NCBI RefSeq assembly: GCF_030718995.1
Contig: NZ_CP132204.1
Coordinates: 1,488,001 to 1,552,000 of the forward strand
Reading direction: 5' to 3'
DNA from: Arthrobacter oryzae
Lineage (GTDB): Bacteria; Actinomycetota; Actinomycetes; Actinomycetales; Micrococcaceae
Length of the DNA stretch: 64,000 nucleotides
Positions 51,677 through 59,627 of the stretch are shown here, in pieces. Both the position numbers and the translations under genes were made by a program. Positions within the stretch are counted from its first letter, which is position 1, and each line of letters starts with the position of its first letter. Below the pieces are notes generated by a model, which saw only the letters and a program-made list of their open reading frames with translations, was not told the DNA's origin and ran no database searches.

Positions 51677-52642
51677 TCATTCCCGGTCCAGCTGCTTCCA
51701 CTCCTGCTCCCAGAGCCTGCGTTCCTCAACGTCCTTGCGGATGACCTCGAAGGTTTCGAGCTCTGCGGGCCGTCCGCGCAGCCAGTCCCGCGGATTGAGG
51801 GATTTCCGGCCGTTGTCCAGCAGCAGCAGGGCCCGGTCGGTCAGGGCATCGTTGCGTAGCGCCAGATGGGTTTTCCGCCGCCTCAGCACCTCCTTCAGGG
51901 ACTGCTGGGCGGCGGCCTGGGCACCGAGCCGCCGGAGTGAACGGGCGCGGACCAGCAGCAGCGCGGCGGAGAGGTCATCGGCGTTGAGCAGCCCTTCAGT
52001 CCACACCACCACTTCCTTGTCGCGCCCCAGGGCGTGTGCCAGCGAGCAGCGCGCCAGGGCGGACGGCAGCGACGGCGGAAGCGAGGACACAGTTTGCAGC
52101 GCTGCCTCGAGATGGCCTGTTTCCCGGAACGAGTGCGACAGCGCCAGGAACACGGCCTCCTCGCTGAACAGCACGGGGACTTCGATGCGTTCGGCAACTT
52201 CAACCCGGGTGACCACCCGCGTCAGGTAGCCCGACGCGAACTGGTTCGCGTCGTCGTCGTTCCTGGTGGTCAGGCCGCGCTGCAGCAATTCCGAGGCGCG
52301 CAGGTATCCGCCCTGTTTGTAGGCGAGGAGCCCGGCCATGACGTAGCAGAGCCCGGCCCAGCCGGGGTAGGCGCGGCCGGCGGCGATCAGCCGGTTCGGG
52401 TCGGTGTTGTGGAAGATCGCGTCGTACACGGCCCTGGCAGCCTTCCCCGGCAGCCGCTTGATCCTCGGGACAGGACCGTCCACGCTGAGGAGCGCACCGT
52501 TCCGGCCGCCCAGGGCGCTGTGCAGGATCCCGCCCACGCCGTCCGCGATGTCCCGCACCGGTGTGCGGACCTGCGTGTTGCCGAACGGGGTGAGGTCGCG
52601 GTGGTCGCGATAAATCGGTCCTGAGGTCTGTCCGGCGCTCAT
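51677..52642 (-). CDS. TPR-like hypothetical protein
   Basis: 321-aa soluble helical protein. Repeated helix pairs such as GLCYVMAGLLAYKQGGYLRASELLQRGL, FLALSHSFRETGHLEAALQTVSSLPPS and RSLRRLGAQAAAQQSLKEVL look like degenerate TPR repeats across residues 90-280. The N-terminal 60 residues are Gly-rich and the C-terminus is a charged coiled helix. No catalytic motif. ATG 52642. It lies 42 bp upstream of the DUF456 gene's stop on the same strand and may share its transcript. Likely a protein-interaction adaptor of unknown role. Confidence 0.72.
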   Translation of the reverse strand: MSAGQTSGPIYRDHRDLTPFGNTQVRTPVRDIADGVGGILHSALGGRNGALLSVDGPVPRIKRLPGKAARAVYDAIFHNTDPNRLIAAGRAYPGWAGLCYVMAGLLAYKQGGYLRASELLQRGLTTRNDDDANQFASGYLTRVVTRVEVAERIEVPVLFSEEAVFLALSHSFRETGHLEAALQTVSSLPPSLPSALARCSLAHALGRDKEVVVWTEGLLNADDLSAALLLVRARSLRRLGAQAAAQQSLKEVLRRRKTHLALRNDALTDRALLLLDNGRKSLNPRDWLRGRPAELETFEVIRKDVEERRLWEQEWKQLDRE

Positions 52643-52684
52643 GATTCCATGCTAGTGGTGCACGCTTGGCGGCAGCTGTAAGAA

Positions 52685-53185
52685 CTAGCTGGCGGCAGTC
52701 ACCCAGACACCGATCACCCAGGTGCTCGCCGCAAGGCAGGCCAGGCCGAATTCCACCAGCATGCCCACGCCGGTGGCTTTCAACGCCGCCCAGCTGGTGG
52801 TCATGGCGGTCCGGAAATCACGGGTTCGGTGGGATTCGCTGAGCAACAGGCCGGCAGCAAACCCCACGAACAGGCCCACCACCGGGATGAGGAACATTCC
52901 CACCACGCCGAAGACGAGCCCCGCCACCACACTTCGGCTGGGGATGCGGTGTTCCCTGAGTTTGCGGCCCGTGAGGACGGCGCTGGCCGCCATTCCCGCG
53001 AGCACGAAGATCATGCCCATCCCGAAGACCACCCAGCCGGCTGTTCCGGCGCCGCCCCAGATGGCCCATGCCAGCAGGCTGAGTCCGATGAGGATGCTGC
53101 CGGGCAGCACGGGGATCACGGTGCCGGCTACGCCCACCAGGATGGCAAGGCCGCAGAGGACAGTCACAAGGATTTCGGGGTTCAT
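52685..53185 (-). CDS. DUF456 membrane protein
   Basis: 166-aa inner-membrane protein with four or five helices. The DUF456 pattern is clear: VGVAGTVIPVLPGSILIGLSLLAWA near the start, GRKLREHRIPSRSVVAGLVFGVVGMFLIPVVGLFVGFAAGLLL in the middle (Gly-rich hairpins). ATG 53185. It lies between the malic-enzyme terminator and the TPR-like gene on the same strand, so it has its own promoter. Function unknown across the family. Confidence 0.88.
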   Translation of the reverse strand: MNPEILVTVLCGLAILVGVAGTVIPVLPGSILIGLSLLAWAIWGGAGTAGWVVFGMGMIFVLAGMAASAVLTGRKLREHRIPSRSVVAGLVFGVVGMFLIPVVGLFVGFAAGLLLSESHRTRDFRTAMTTSWAALKATGVGMLVEFGLACLAASTWVIGVWVTAAS

Positions 53186-53233
53186 GCCCCCAGTCTAGGG
53201 TTGCCTGCCGGGCCGTCCGCGGACGGCGCTTGC

Positions 53234-53274
53234 TTAACGAACGACGACGGCGGGTTAACGAACGACGACGGCGG
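53234..53274. repeat. 20-bp direct repeat beside a terminator
   Basis: TTAACGAACGACGACGGCGG occurs at 53234-53253 and again at 53255-53274, one base apart. The second copy runs into the terminator stem. Probably a local duplication. Confidence 0.8.
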
Positions 53275-53305
53275 TGCCTCCCCAGCACGGGAGGCACCGC
53301 CGTCG
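53266..53305 (-). terminator. Terminator of the malic-enzyme gene
   Basis: A perfect 17-bp stem (53266-53282 and 53289-53305, CGACGGCGGTGCCTCCC and complement) with loop CAGCAC lies 27 bp past the malic-enzyme stop on the minus strand. Confidence 0.8.
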
Positions 53306-53331
53306 AACTTCGTGGCGGAGGTGATCCGCGG

Positions 53332-54555
53332 TTACTCCGCTTCGACCGCCGCGGCGACGGCGGCGGAGACGGCCGGCGCAACGCGCGGGTCCAGCGGGCT
53401 GGGTACGATGTAGTCCGCGGACAGCTCGGACTCGGCCAGTTCAGCGATGGCGCGGGCTGCGGCAAGCTTCATGGCGGGCGTGATCCGGCGGGCGCCGGCG
53501 TCGAGTGCGCCGCGGAAGATTCCCGGGAAGGCCAGCACATTGTTGATCTGGTTGGGGAAGTCGCTGCGTCCGGTAGCCACAACGGCGGCGTAGCGTGAGG
53601 CGACCTCCGGCAGGACTTCGGGGTCCGGGTTGGAGAGGGCGAACACAATGGAGCTGTGGTTCATGAGCTTCAGGTGTTCCTCGTCCAGCTTCGAGGAGGA
53701 GACGCCGATGAACACGTCGGCGCCGAGCAGGGCCTCGCCGGGGCCGCCGGTGATGCCGCGCGGGTTGCTGCGCTGCGCCATCTGAGCCTTTTTGCTGGCG
53801 GGATCGGCGGCGATGTCCGCACGGTCCTTGTTGATGACGCCGCGTGAGTCCAGCAGGACGACGTCCTGGATGCCGGCTGTGAGCAGGATTTCAGCGACGG
53901 CGATGCCGGCGGCACCGGCACCGGAAACCACCACGCGGAGTCCTTCGAGTTCGCGGCCGGTCACCTTGGCGGCGCCCGTCAGGGCGGCGAGGACCACGAC
54001 GGCGGTGCCGTGCTGGTCATCGTGCATGACCGGGCAGTCCAGGGCTTCGATGAGCTTTTCCTCGAGCTCGAAGCAGCGCGGAGCGGAGATGTCTTCCAGG
54101 TTCACGGCGCCGAAGCTGGGGCGCAGGCGGACCAGGGTTTCCACGATTTCGTCCACGTCGGTGGTGTTGAGGACCAAGGGGATGGAGTCAAGGTCGCCGA
54201 AGGACTTGAACAGCGCGGACTTGCCTTCCATGACCGGCAGGGACGCGCTCGGGCCGATGTTGCCGAGGCCCAGGACGGCAGTGCCGTCGCTGACCACAAC
54301 AACAAGGCGCTCGGCCCACGTGAGGGTCTTGGCAAGCTCCGGTTCGGCGTGGATGGCCCGGCTGACCTGGGCTACACCCGGAGTGTAAGCAATGGAAAGG
54401 TCGCGCTTGGTGGACAGCGGGACGGTGCTGGAGATAGATAGCTTGCCGCCCTGGTGTGCGTCGAAGATCTCCTGATCGGTGAGGACCGTGGAGGGCTCAG
54501 CGGAGGCGGCGCCGGCGGAAGTGCTGTCTGCGGGAGTGATGGTTTCAGTGGACAC
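53332..54555 (-). CDS. NAD(P)-dependent malic enzyme
   Basis: 407-aa short-type malic enzyme, decarboxylating L-malate to pyruvate with NAD(P)+. Visible blocks: SIAYTPGVAQVSRAI with the catalytic Tyr, LGLGNIGP, LVLNTTDVDEIVETLVRLRPSFGAVNLEDISAPRCFELEEKL, CPVMHDDQHGTAVVVLAAL with the metal Asp residues, and the Rossmann motif VVSGAGAAGIAVAE. FALSNPDPE closes the active site. No phosphotransacetylase domain, unlike MaeB. The start is GTG 54555 after AGGAG. It feeds pyruvate and reducing power during growth on C4 acids. A LacI-type palindrome lies 212 bp upstream. Confidence 0.94.
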   Translation of the reverse strand: MSTETITPADSTSAGAASAEPSTVLTDQEIFDAHQGGKLSISSTVPLSTKRDLSIAYTPGVAQVSRAIHAEPELAKTLTWAERLVVVVSDGTAVLGLGNIGPSASLPVMEGKSALFKSFGDLDSIPLVLNTTDVDEIVETLVRLRPSFGAVNLEDISAPRCFELEEKLIEALDCPVMHDDQHGTAVVVLAALTGAAKVTGRELEGLRVVVSGAGAAGIAVAEILLTAGIQDVVLLDSRGVINKDRADIAADPASKKAQMAQRSNPRGITGGPGEALLGADVFIGVSSSKLDEEHLKLMNHSSIVFALSNPDPEVLPEVASRYAAVVATGRSDFPNQINNVLAFPGIFRGALDAGARRITPAMKLAAARAIAELAESELSADYIVPSPLDPRVAPAVSAAVAAAVEAE

Positions 54556-54860
54556 GTCGTTGTCTCCTGGGGCTAGCCGTGGGCGCACGGCACAATGAGG
54601 CTCAAGCACATAGGAGGCTCAAGATGGTCAGGCGGAAATTCTGCGGCCCAAGGGATGGCGGGACCGCGGTAAAGCTCCTGCGAGGGACGGGCTGCTAGCC
54701 ACTCCGGTTCTCCAATGGTAAACAGACGCGGGGCGGCCGAGTGGACACTGGGCCGACCACTCCTTCTGATAAAACGTTTTATCAAAGATTTTAGTGAGCT
54801 ACGTCACTGGAATTCCCGTCTGGAATGCCTTGAGTGGTCTAGACCGGTTACGCGATGCGG
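54556..54860. promoter_or_regulatory. Control region of the malic-enzyme gene with an 18-bp palindrome
   Basis: 305 bp with no supported gene. It contains the perfect palindrome TGATAAAACGTTTTATCA at 54767-54784. Its central CG and AT-rich arms are typical of LacI-family operators. It lies 212 bp upstream of the malic-enzyme GTG and 76 bp from the TetR gene's stop. No LacI-family gene is in the window. Confidence 0.65.
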
Positions 54861-55436
54861 CTAGCACCGGGTCAGCAGCGAACAGGCCTTCTTCAGGTCT
54901 TCCTCGGCCTCGAAGAGCGATAACCGACGGCATCGCACTGCCTGGACCAGACCGGTGACGGTCAGCAGCAGCACGCGGGACTTGGCGGCGTCGCCGCTTG
55001 CCACCGTAACGGCCTGCTCAGCCATGACGTCGATCTCCCGCAGCAGGACCGTAGTGTCCTTGTCCTTCGTGTAGACGCACTTGTTCAGGCACTGCTCCAC
55101 CGCCGGCTGCATCAGCCGCATGTGGAAAATCTCCATCACCACGCCGGCCAGGGAATGCACCCGGCCTCCGCTGGACTCCGGCCAGCTTCCCACCTGCAGA
55201 TCCCCCAGCTGCTTCCGGTACAGCCCCAGCATCAGGTGGGTGGGGGAAGGGAAATACCGGTACAGGGTTCCCAGCGGGACGTTGGCTTTGGCGGACACCT
55301 CGGACAGGCTCACGGAGTCCAGCCCTTTCCGGGCGAAGCCGGCGGCGGCATCCAGGATCCGGGCATAGCGGATTTGTTGTCGGGGCAGGGTCGGCGGCGC
55401 GGCCATGGGGGGAAGATCTGAATTGAGTTCGAGCAT
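54861..55436 (-). CDS. TetR-family regulator (KstR-like)
   Basis: 191-aa regulator. N-terminal helix-turn-helix (about 20-70): RILDAAAGFARKGLDSVSLSEVSAKANVPLGTLYRYFPSPTHLM, very close in pattern to KstR-type repressors. The C-terminal half (about 80-191) is the ligand-binding helical domain, with MRLMQPAVEQCLNKCVYTKD. Start ATG 55436, or ATG 55406 giving a shorter leader; neither has a good ribosome site. The transporter gene ending at 55597 lies upstream on the same strand. Ligand and targets unknown; KstR relatives sense sterol CoA esters. Confidence 0.86.
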   Translation of the reverse strand: MLELNSDLPPMAAPPTLPRQQIRYARILDAAAGFARKGLDSVSLSEVSAKANVPLGTLYRYFPSPTHLMLGLYRKQLGDLQVGSWPESSGGRVHSLAGVVMEIFHMRLMQPAVEQCLNKCVYTKDKDTTVLLREIDVMAEQAVTVASGDAAKSRVLLLTVTGLVQAVRCRRLSLFEAEEDLKKACSLLTRC

Positions 55437-55596
55437 CAGCAGCGTTCCGGGAGTGGGTTTCGTACAGCGGTCAGGCGATCCCCATCAGAGCACTGCCGCA
55501 GCAATTCGAGTCCACTATACGTCACACGCCTTGCGGCTAATCCGTGCGTCAATTACTCAAAACGGTGTGCTGCGGGAGGCGGCCGGCCGCCCGTCT

Positions 55597-56913
55597 TCAG
55601 TCCACGCCCTTGATCTTCACCACGAAAACTGCGCCCAGCAGGCCGATGACCGCGGCGGCGATATACAGCGACACGTAGCCGCCCCACAGCGTGACGAACG
55701 GGAAGGCAATCAGGGGTGCAAGGACCTGCGGGAGCGAATTGGCGATGTTGATGACACCCAGGTCCTTGCCGCGGTCCAGGGCGCTGGGAAGGACCTGGGT
55801 GATGAGGGCAAAGTCCACTGCCAGGTAGGCGCCAAAGCCGATCCCCAGCACGGCAGCGCCGGTCAGTGCACCGGCCCAGTTGGGGGCGAATGCGAGGATC
55901 AGCGATGCGACGGCGATAATCACGGACGAGGCGATGACCAGCGGCTTCCGTTTGCCCATGCGGTCACTGAGCGGACCGCCGATCACGCTGGTGATGATCA
56001 CCATGACCGCGTACAGGCCGGTGAGAATCAGGACGCCGAAGGCCGGTTCGATTCCCTGCGTCTCTTTCAACTGCACCGCATCCGTCAGGAAAAACAGCAG
56101 ATAGAGGGTCACCATGTGGTTGCCGATGTTCACCAGCAGCCGGGTCAGCCATGCCCACGCGAAATCCGGGTAGAGCACCGGCGAGATCCAGAATCCCCTG
56201 GCGAAGCCCGCCAGGCTGAACGGCGGTCGCACCTCCCCTGGCAGCGGCACGTCGTCACTCTTGAAGAAGTACAGCGCGACGCCGGCTATTAGCGCAGCCG
56301 CACACACCAGGTATCCCAGGCCGAAGTTCCCGCTGACGACGGCGGCGATCACCGCGCCGATCAGTATTCCCACCGTCTGCCCCATGGCGGCGAGCCCGCC
56401 TACGGCGCCGCGCTGAGGCACGGGCACTCGGTCCGGGATGGCCGCGGTGATGGCGGCATATGCGCCGTTGCAGCCTGCCTGGACCAGGCACCAGAGGATG
56501 GTCATGACGGCCACGTTCGGCGCGCCGGCCAGGGCAATCAGTGCGGCGGCGCCGAGGATGGCCCCGAACAGCACCCACGGGACGCGGCGGCCCAGCCGCG
56601 ACGTCGTACGGTCACTGAAGGCGCCAAAGAGCGGATTGGCCACGAGGGAGACGGCGGCGCCGGCGCCGGTGACGAGCGCCAGAATGGCTTCCTTGTCACC
56701 TTCGCTGAAGTGTGCGGCCTGCTGCCCGAGCAGAACCTGGATGGGGCCGAAGAACGCCGCGTTGATGCCCACGTTTACCAGCACGACGCCGGTGGTCCAG
56801 AGCGGACGGACACGCCGCTCCGGCTCGGCGAGCGCCGCCGTGGAACCTCCTCCCGGGGACGCGGCTGCAGCGGAAGGTTCCGGGACGCGCCCCGGCAAGT
56901 CGGACAGGCTCAT
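55597..56913 (-). CDS. MFS transporter (SLC45/GPH-like sugar type)
   Basis: 438-aa inner-membrane transporter with 12 helices. VNPLFGAFSDRTTSRLGRRVPWVLFGAILG is the helix 2-3 loop signature with the SDR-x-x-S-x-x-GRR pattern typical of sucrose/SLC45-like symporters, and GGPLSDRMGKRKPLVIASS repeats it in the second half. Hydrophilic N-terminus of about 35 residues. ATG 56913. It is divergent from rraA with 96 bp between starts. Cargo is unknown; a disaccharide or glycoside is plausible. Confidence 0.85.
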   Translation of the reverse strand: MSLSDLPGRVPEPSAAAASPGGGSTAALAEPERRVRPLWTTGVVLVNVGINAAFFGPIQVLLGQQAAHFSEGDKEAILALVTGAGAAVSLVANPLFGAFSDRTTSRLGRRVPWVLFGAILGAAALIALAGAPNVAVMTILWCLVQAGCNGAYAAITAAIPDRVPVPQRGAVGGLAAMGQTVGILIGAVIAAVVSGNFGLGYLVCAAALIAGVALYFFKSDDVPLPGEVRPPFSLAGFARGFWISPVLYPDFAWAWLTRLLVNIGNHMVTLYLLFFLTDAVQLKETQGIEPAFGVLILTGLYAVMVIITSVIGGPLSDRMGKRKPLVIASSVIIAVASLILAFAPNWAGALTGAAVLGIGFGAYLAVDFALITQVLPSALDRGKDLGVINIANSLPQVLAPLIAFPFVTLWGGYVSLYIAAAVIGLLGAVFVVKIKGVD

Positions 56914-57009
56914 TGCGGCTCCCCGGGAACTGATGATCGGTGTGCAATCAGACTATCGTGAGCATCACAGCCCGATGCGGGTTGTCACAGCTGATTCCGA
57001 GGAGGACCA

Positions 57010-57537
57010 ATGACCGATTCCCCCGCAGGCACCCCAGACAACGCAGACACCACTCCCACGGCGGAGAGCCGCAGCATCAACACGGCCGACCTCTACGACG
57101 AGCGGGGCGAGGAACTCAATTCCATCGGGCTCCAGTTCCAGTCCCTGGGCGGGCTCACCCACTTCAGCGGGCCGGTCCGCACCATCCGCTGCCTCGAGGA
57201 CAACGCCCTGGTCAAGTCCACCCTGGGTACTCCGGGTGACGGCGCGGTACTGGTGGTGGACGGCGCCGGTTCCCTGCGGACCGCCCTCATGGGGGACATG
57301 ATCGCGGCGAGCGCCGTCGCGAACGGCTGGGCCGGCGTCGTTATCAACGGGGCCATCCGGGACCGTGAGGTCCTGGCCGACCTGCCGCTCGGCGTCAAGG
57401 CGCTGGGCAGCAATCCGCGCAAGAGTGCCAAGACCGGCGCCGGCGAAACGGATGTGGACTTGGAGATCGACGGCGTTACGGTGCGGCCCGGCGCCATGAT
57501 CTGGTGCGATCCGGACGGGATTCTCGTGGAGCGCTGA
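57010..57537 (+). CDS. RraA-family protein
   Basis: 175-aa protein of the RraA/HMG-aldolase fold. The family block GDMIAASAVANGWAGVVINGAIRDREVL contains the Arg-Asp pair that binds the Mg and pyruvate enolate in aldolase members, and PGAMIWCDPDGILVE closes the domain. In E. coli, RraA inhibits RNase E, but many actinobacterial relatives are annotated as 4-hydroxy-4-methyl-2-oxoglutarate aldolase; the Asp/Arg set allows either. ATG 57010 after GAGGACC. It is transcribed alone and divergently from the MFS gene. Confidence 0.88.
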   Translation: MTDSPAGTPDNADTTPTAESRSINTADLYDERGEELNSIGLQFQSLGGLTHFSGPVRTIRCLEDNALVKSTLGTPGDGAVLVVDGAGSLRTALMGDMIAASAVANGWAGVVINGAIRDREVLADLPLGVKALGSNPRKSAKTGAGETDVDLEIDGVTVRPGAMIWCDPDGILVER

Positions 57538-57591
57538 GGTTAAAACTGCATTTCGCGCAGGCAGGGCCGGGGGAACAAATCTCACCCTAAG

Positions 57592-57614
57592 ATAGTTACT
57601 GAAAGCAACTATCA
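57592..57614. promoter_or_regulatory. MarR-type operator before the DHA2 transporter
   Basis: GATAGTT (57592-57598) and AACTATC (57608-57614) flank ACTGAAAGC; counting the inner CT/AG pair, 9 of 10 positions pair around GAA. The layout matches MarR-family sites that control drug efflux genes. A -10-like TAAGAT (57589-57594) overlaps it. No MarR gene is in the window. Confidence 0.6.
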
Positions 57615-57648
57615 AGCGTGATCCCCTTTTCTTTGTAATGGAGCAGTC

Positions 57649-59313
57649 ATGTCCAAAACCGCCGCCGGGCCCGTAACCGGGGATGTCCTGACGAAACGTC
57701 AGACCGTCACAGTGATGGTGGGCCTCATGCTCGGCATGTTCCTCTCGTCGCTTGACCAGACCATCGTGTCCACCTCGATCTACACCATCGCCAACGACCT
57801 CGACGGACTCTCCCTGCAGGCCTGGGCCACCACGGCCTACCTGATCACGTCCACGGTGAGCGCCCCGCTGTACGGCAAACTCAGCGACATCTTCGGACGC
57901 CGCCCGCTGTACCTCGCCGCGATCGTGATCTTCCTGGCAGGCTCCCTCTATGCCGGCTCGGTGCACTCCATGACGGAGCTAGCCATCGCCCGCGGCATTC
58001 AGGGCATGGGCGCCGGCGGCCTACTGGCCCTCGCGCTGACCATCATCGGCGACATTGTTGCGCTCAAGGACCGGGCCAAGTTCCAGGGCTATTTCATGTC
58101 CGTCTTCGGCATCTCGTCAGTGCTGGGCCCCGTGGTGGGCGGCGCCTTCGCCGGCTCCGCGAACATCCTCGGCTTTGACGGCTGGCGCTGGGTGTTCTTC
58201 ATCAACCTGCCCATCGGCCTCGCCGCCCTGGCCGTGGTTTTCCTCTACCTGCACCTGCCCGCCAAGCACGTGAAGCAGAAGATCGATTACTGGGGCGCGG
58301 CCGCCATCACGCTGGCAATTGTTCCGCTGCTCCTGGTGGCCGAGCAGGGGCGCAGCTGGGGCTGGACCTCGGCGGCGTCCCTCCTGTGCCTCGGACTGGG
58401 CATCGTGGGTATCATCGCGTTCCTGCTGGCCGAGAAGCGCGCCGGCGACTACGCCCTGATTCCGCTCCGGCTCTTCCGGAACCTTACTTTCGGCCTGTCA
58501 TCCCTGCTGAACTTCATCATCGGCATCGGCATGTTCGGTGCCATCGCAATGCTGCCGATGTACCTCCAGCTGGTAAAGGGCCTCACCCCTACCGAGGCCG
58601 GCCTGATGATGATCACGTTCACCGTGGGCATCCTCACCGGTTCCATCACCGCCGGACGGACCATCTCGGCGTCGGGCACGTACCGGATCTTCCCGATCAT
58701 GGGCACCGCCGTGCTGACCGCGGCAGCCGTTGCCATGGGCCTCTCGCTGGGCGTGGACACCGGACTCTGGGTCCCGGGCGTCATCGCGGTGTTCTTCGGC
58801 CTGGGCCTGGGTTTCTGCATGCAGCCGCTCACGCTGGCCATGCAGGTTTCCGTCCCGCCGAAGGACATGGGCGTGGGCACGTCCTCCGCCGCGTTCTTCC
58901 GGTCCATGGGCGGGGCCGTGGGCACTGCCGTCTTCATTTCCATGCTGTTCAGCCTCGCCGCGGACCGCATCGCCACGGGCATGAAGGACGCCATGCAGAA
59001 CGCCGACTACCTGGCGGTGCTGAAGGATCCCGCAGTGGCTGCCGACCCCGCCAACGCCAAGCTCTATGAGTTCTTCCAGAACGGCGCCACGAACGATTCC
59101 CTCAACGACACCAGCTGGCTGCACACGGCCAACCCCGTGCTCACCCGGCCCATCACCGAGGGCTTCGCGCAGTCGATCGACGCTGTGATGCTCACCGCCG
59201 CAGTGCTCACCGGCATCGCGTTCCTGATCAGCTTCGCGCTGCCGAAGAAGAAGCTGACGGACCCGAAAGCAGCTTCGCACGAAGCAGGATCAGAGTCCGT
59301 GCCGGCGCACTAG
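57649..59313 (+). CDS. DHA2-type MFS drug/H+ antiporter (EmrB/QacA family)
   Basis: 554-aa exporter with 14 helices, the DHA2 layout. Motif A is GKLSDIFGRRPLYL (about residue 82), and motif C is SSVLGPVVGGAFAG in helix 5. LGMFLSSLDQTIVSTSI is the helix 1 motif D1 with the membrane-embedded Asp. A hydrophilic insert of about 60 residues lies before the last helix. ATG 57649 has GGAGCAG upstream. A MarR-type palindrome overlaps the promoter and a strong hairpin follows, so it is a regulated single-gene unit. Substrate: hydrophobic drugs or dyes, by family. Confidence 0.93.
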   Translation: MSKTAAGPVTGDVLTKRQTVTVMVGLMLGMFLSSLDQTIVSTSIYTIANDLDGLSLQAWATTAYLITSTVSAPLYGKLSDIFGRRPLYLAAIVIFLAGSLYAGSVHSMTELAIARGIQGMGAGGLLALALTIIGDIVALKDRAKFQGYFMSVFGISSVLGPVVGGAFAGSANILGFDGWRWVFFINLPIGLAALAVVFLYLHLPAKHVKQKIDYWGAAAITLAIVPLLLVAEQGRSWGWTSAASLLCLGLGIVGIIAFLLAEKRAGDYALIPLRLFRNLTFGLSSLLNFIIGIGMFGAIAMLPMYLQLVKGLTPTEAGLMMITFTVGILTGSITAGRTISASGTYRIFPIMGTAVLTAAAVAMGLSLGVDTGLWVPGVIAVFFGLGLGFCMQPLTLAMQVSVPPKDMGVGTSSAAFFRSMGGAVGTAVFISMLFSLAADRIATGMKDAMQNADYLAVLKDPAVAADPANAKLYEFFQNGATNDSLNDTSWLHTANPVLTRPITEGFAQSIDAVMLTAAVLTGIAFLISFALPKKKLTDPKAASHEAGSESVPAH

Positions 59314-59339
59314 CCTCCCCACCCAGTTCGCACGTACGT

Positions 59340-59372
59340 CACGGGAGGCAGCCTTTTAGGCTGCCTCCCGTG
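59340..59372 (+). terminator. Terminator of the DHA2 transporter
   Basis: A perfect 15-bp stem (59340-59354 and 59358-59372; CACGGGAGGCAGCCT and complement) has a TTT loop, 26 bp past the stop. No long T tract. Confidence 0.85.
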
Positions 59373-59627
59373 GTGTTTCCCCGGAATCCCCGGGCTCCGC
59401 GGTGCCACAGCCGGCAAAAGCCTGCGCTGCGTGACGGTCCGCATGGCCGCCGGGCAGACGACGACGCCGGGACGTCCCGCCGGCGTCGACTTCCGTCCCT
59501 AAGTGGAACCTCACAGCGTGAAGTGGCACACTGTTTAGCGCGTGTGCGCCAGCCAACGGGGCTGGTTCCGTGGTCAACGATGTCCGCACAGCTAAAACCC
59601 AAAGCGTCAAAATCCCAAGGGAGATCC
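59373..59627 (+). promoter_or_regulatory. Upstream region of the sugar porter gene
   Basis: 255 bp with no supported gene. It is GC-rich to about 59500, then has GTGGAACCTCACAGCGTGAAGTGGCACACTG (contains spaced half-sites GTGGAAC/GTGAAGTG), probably promoter and regulatory DNA. The ribosome site AAGGGAGA lies at 59617-59624. Confidence 0.4.

Noticed and set aside
54573..54785. 70-codon minus frame starting with TTG in the malic-enzyme control region
   Set aside because: The start lies inside the 18-bp palindrome, with no ribosome site and no recognisable protein.
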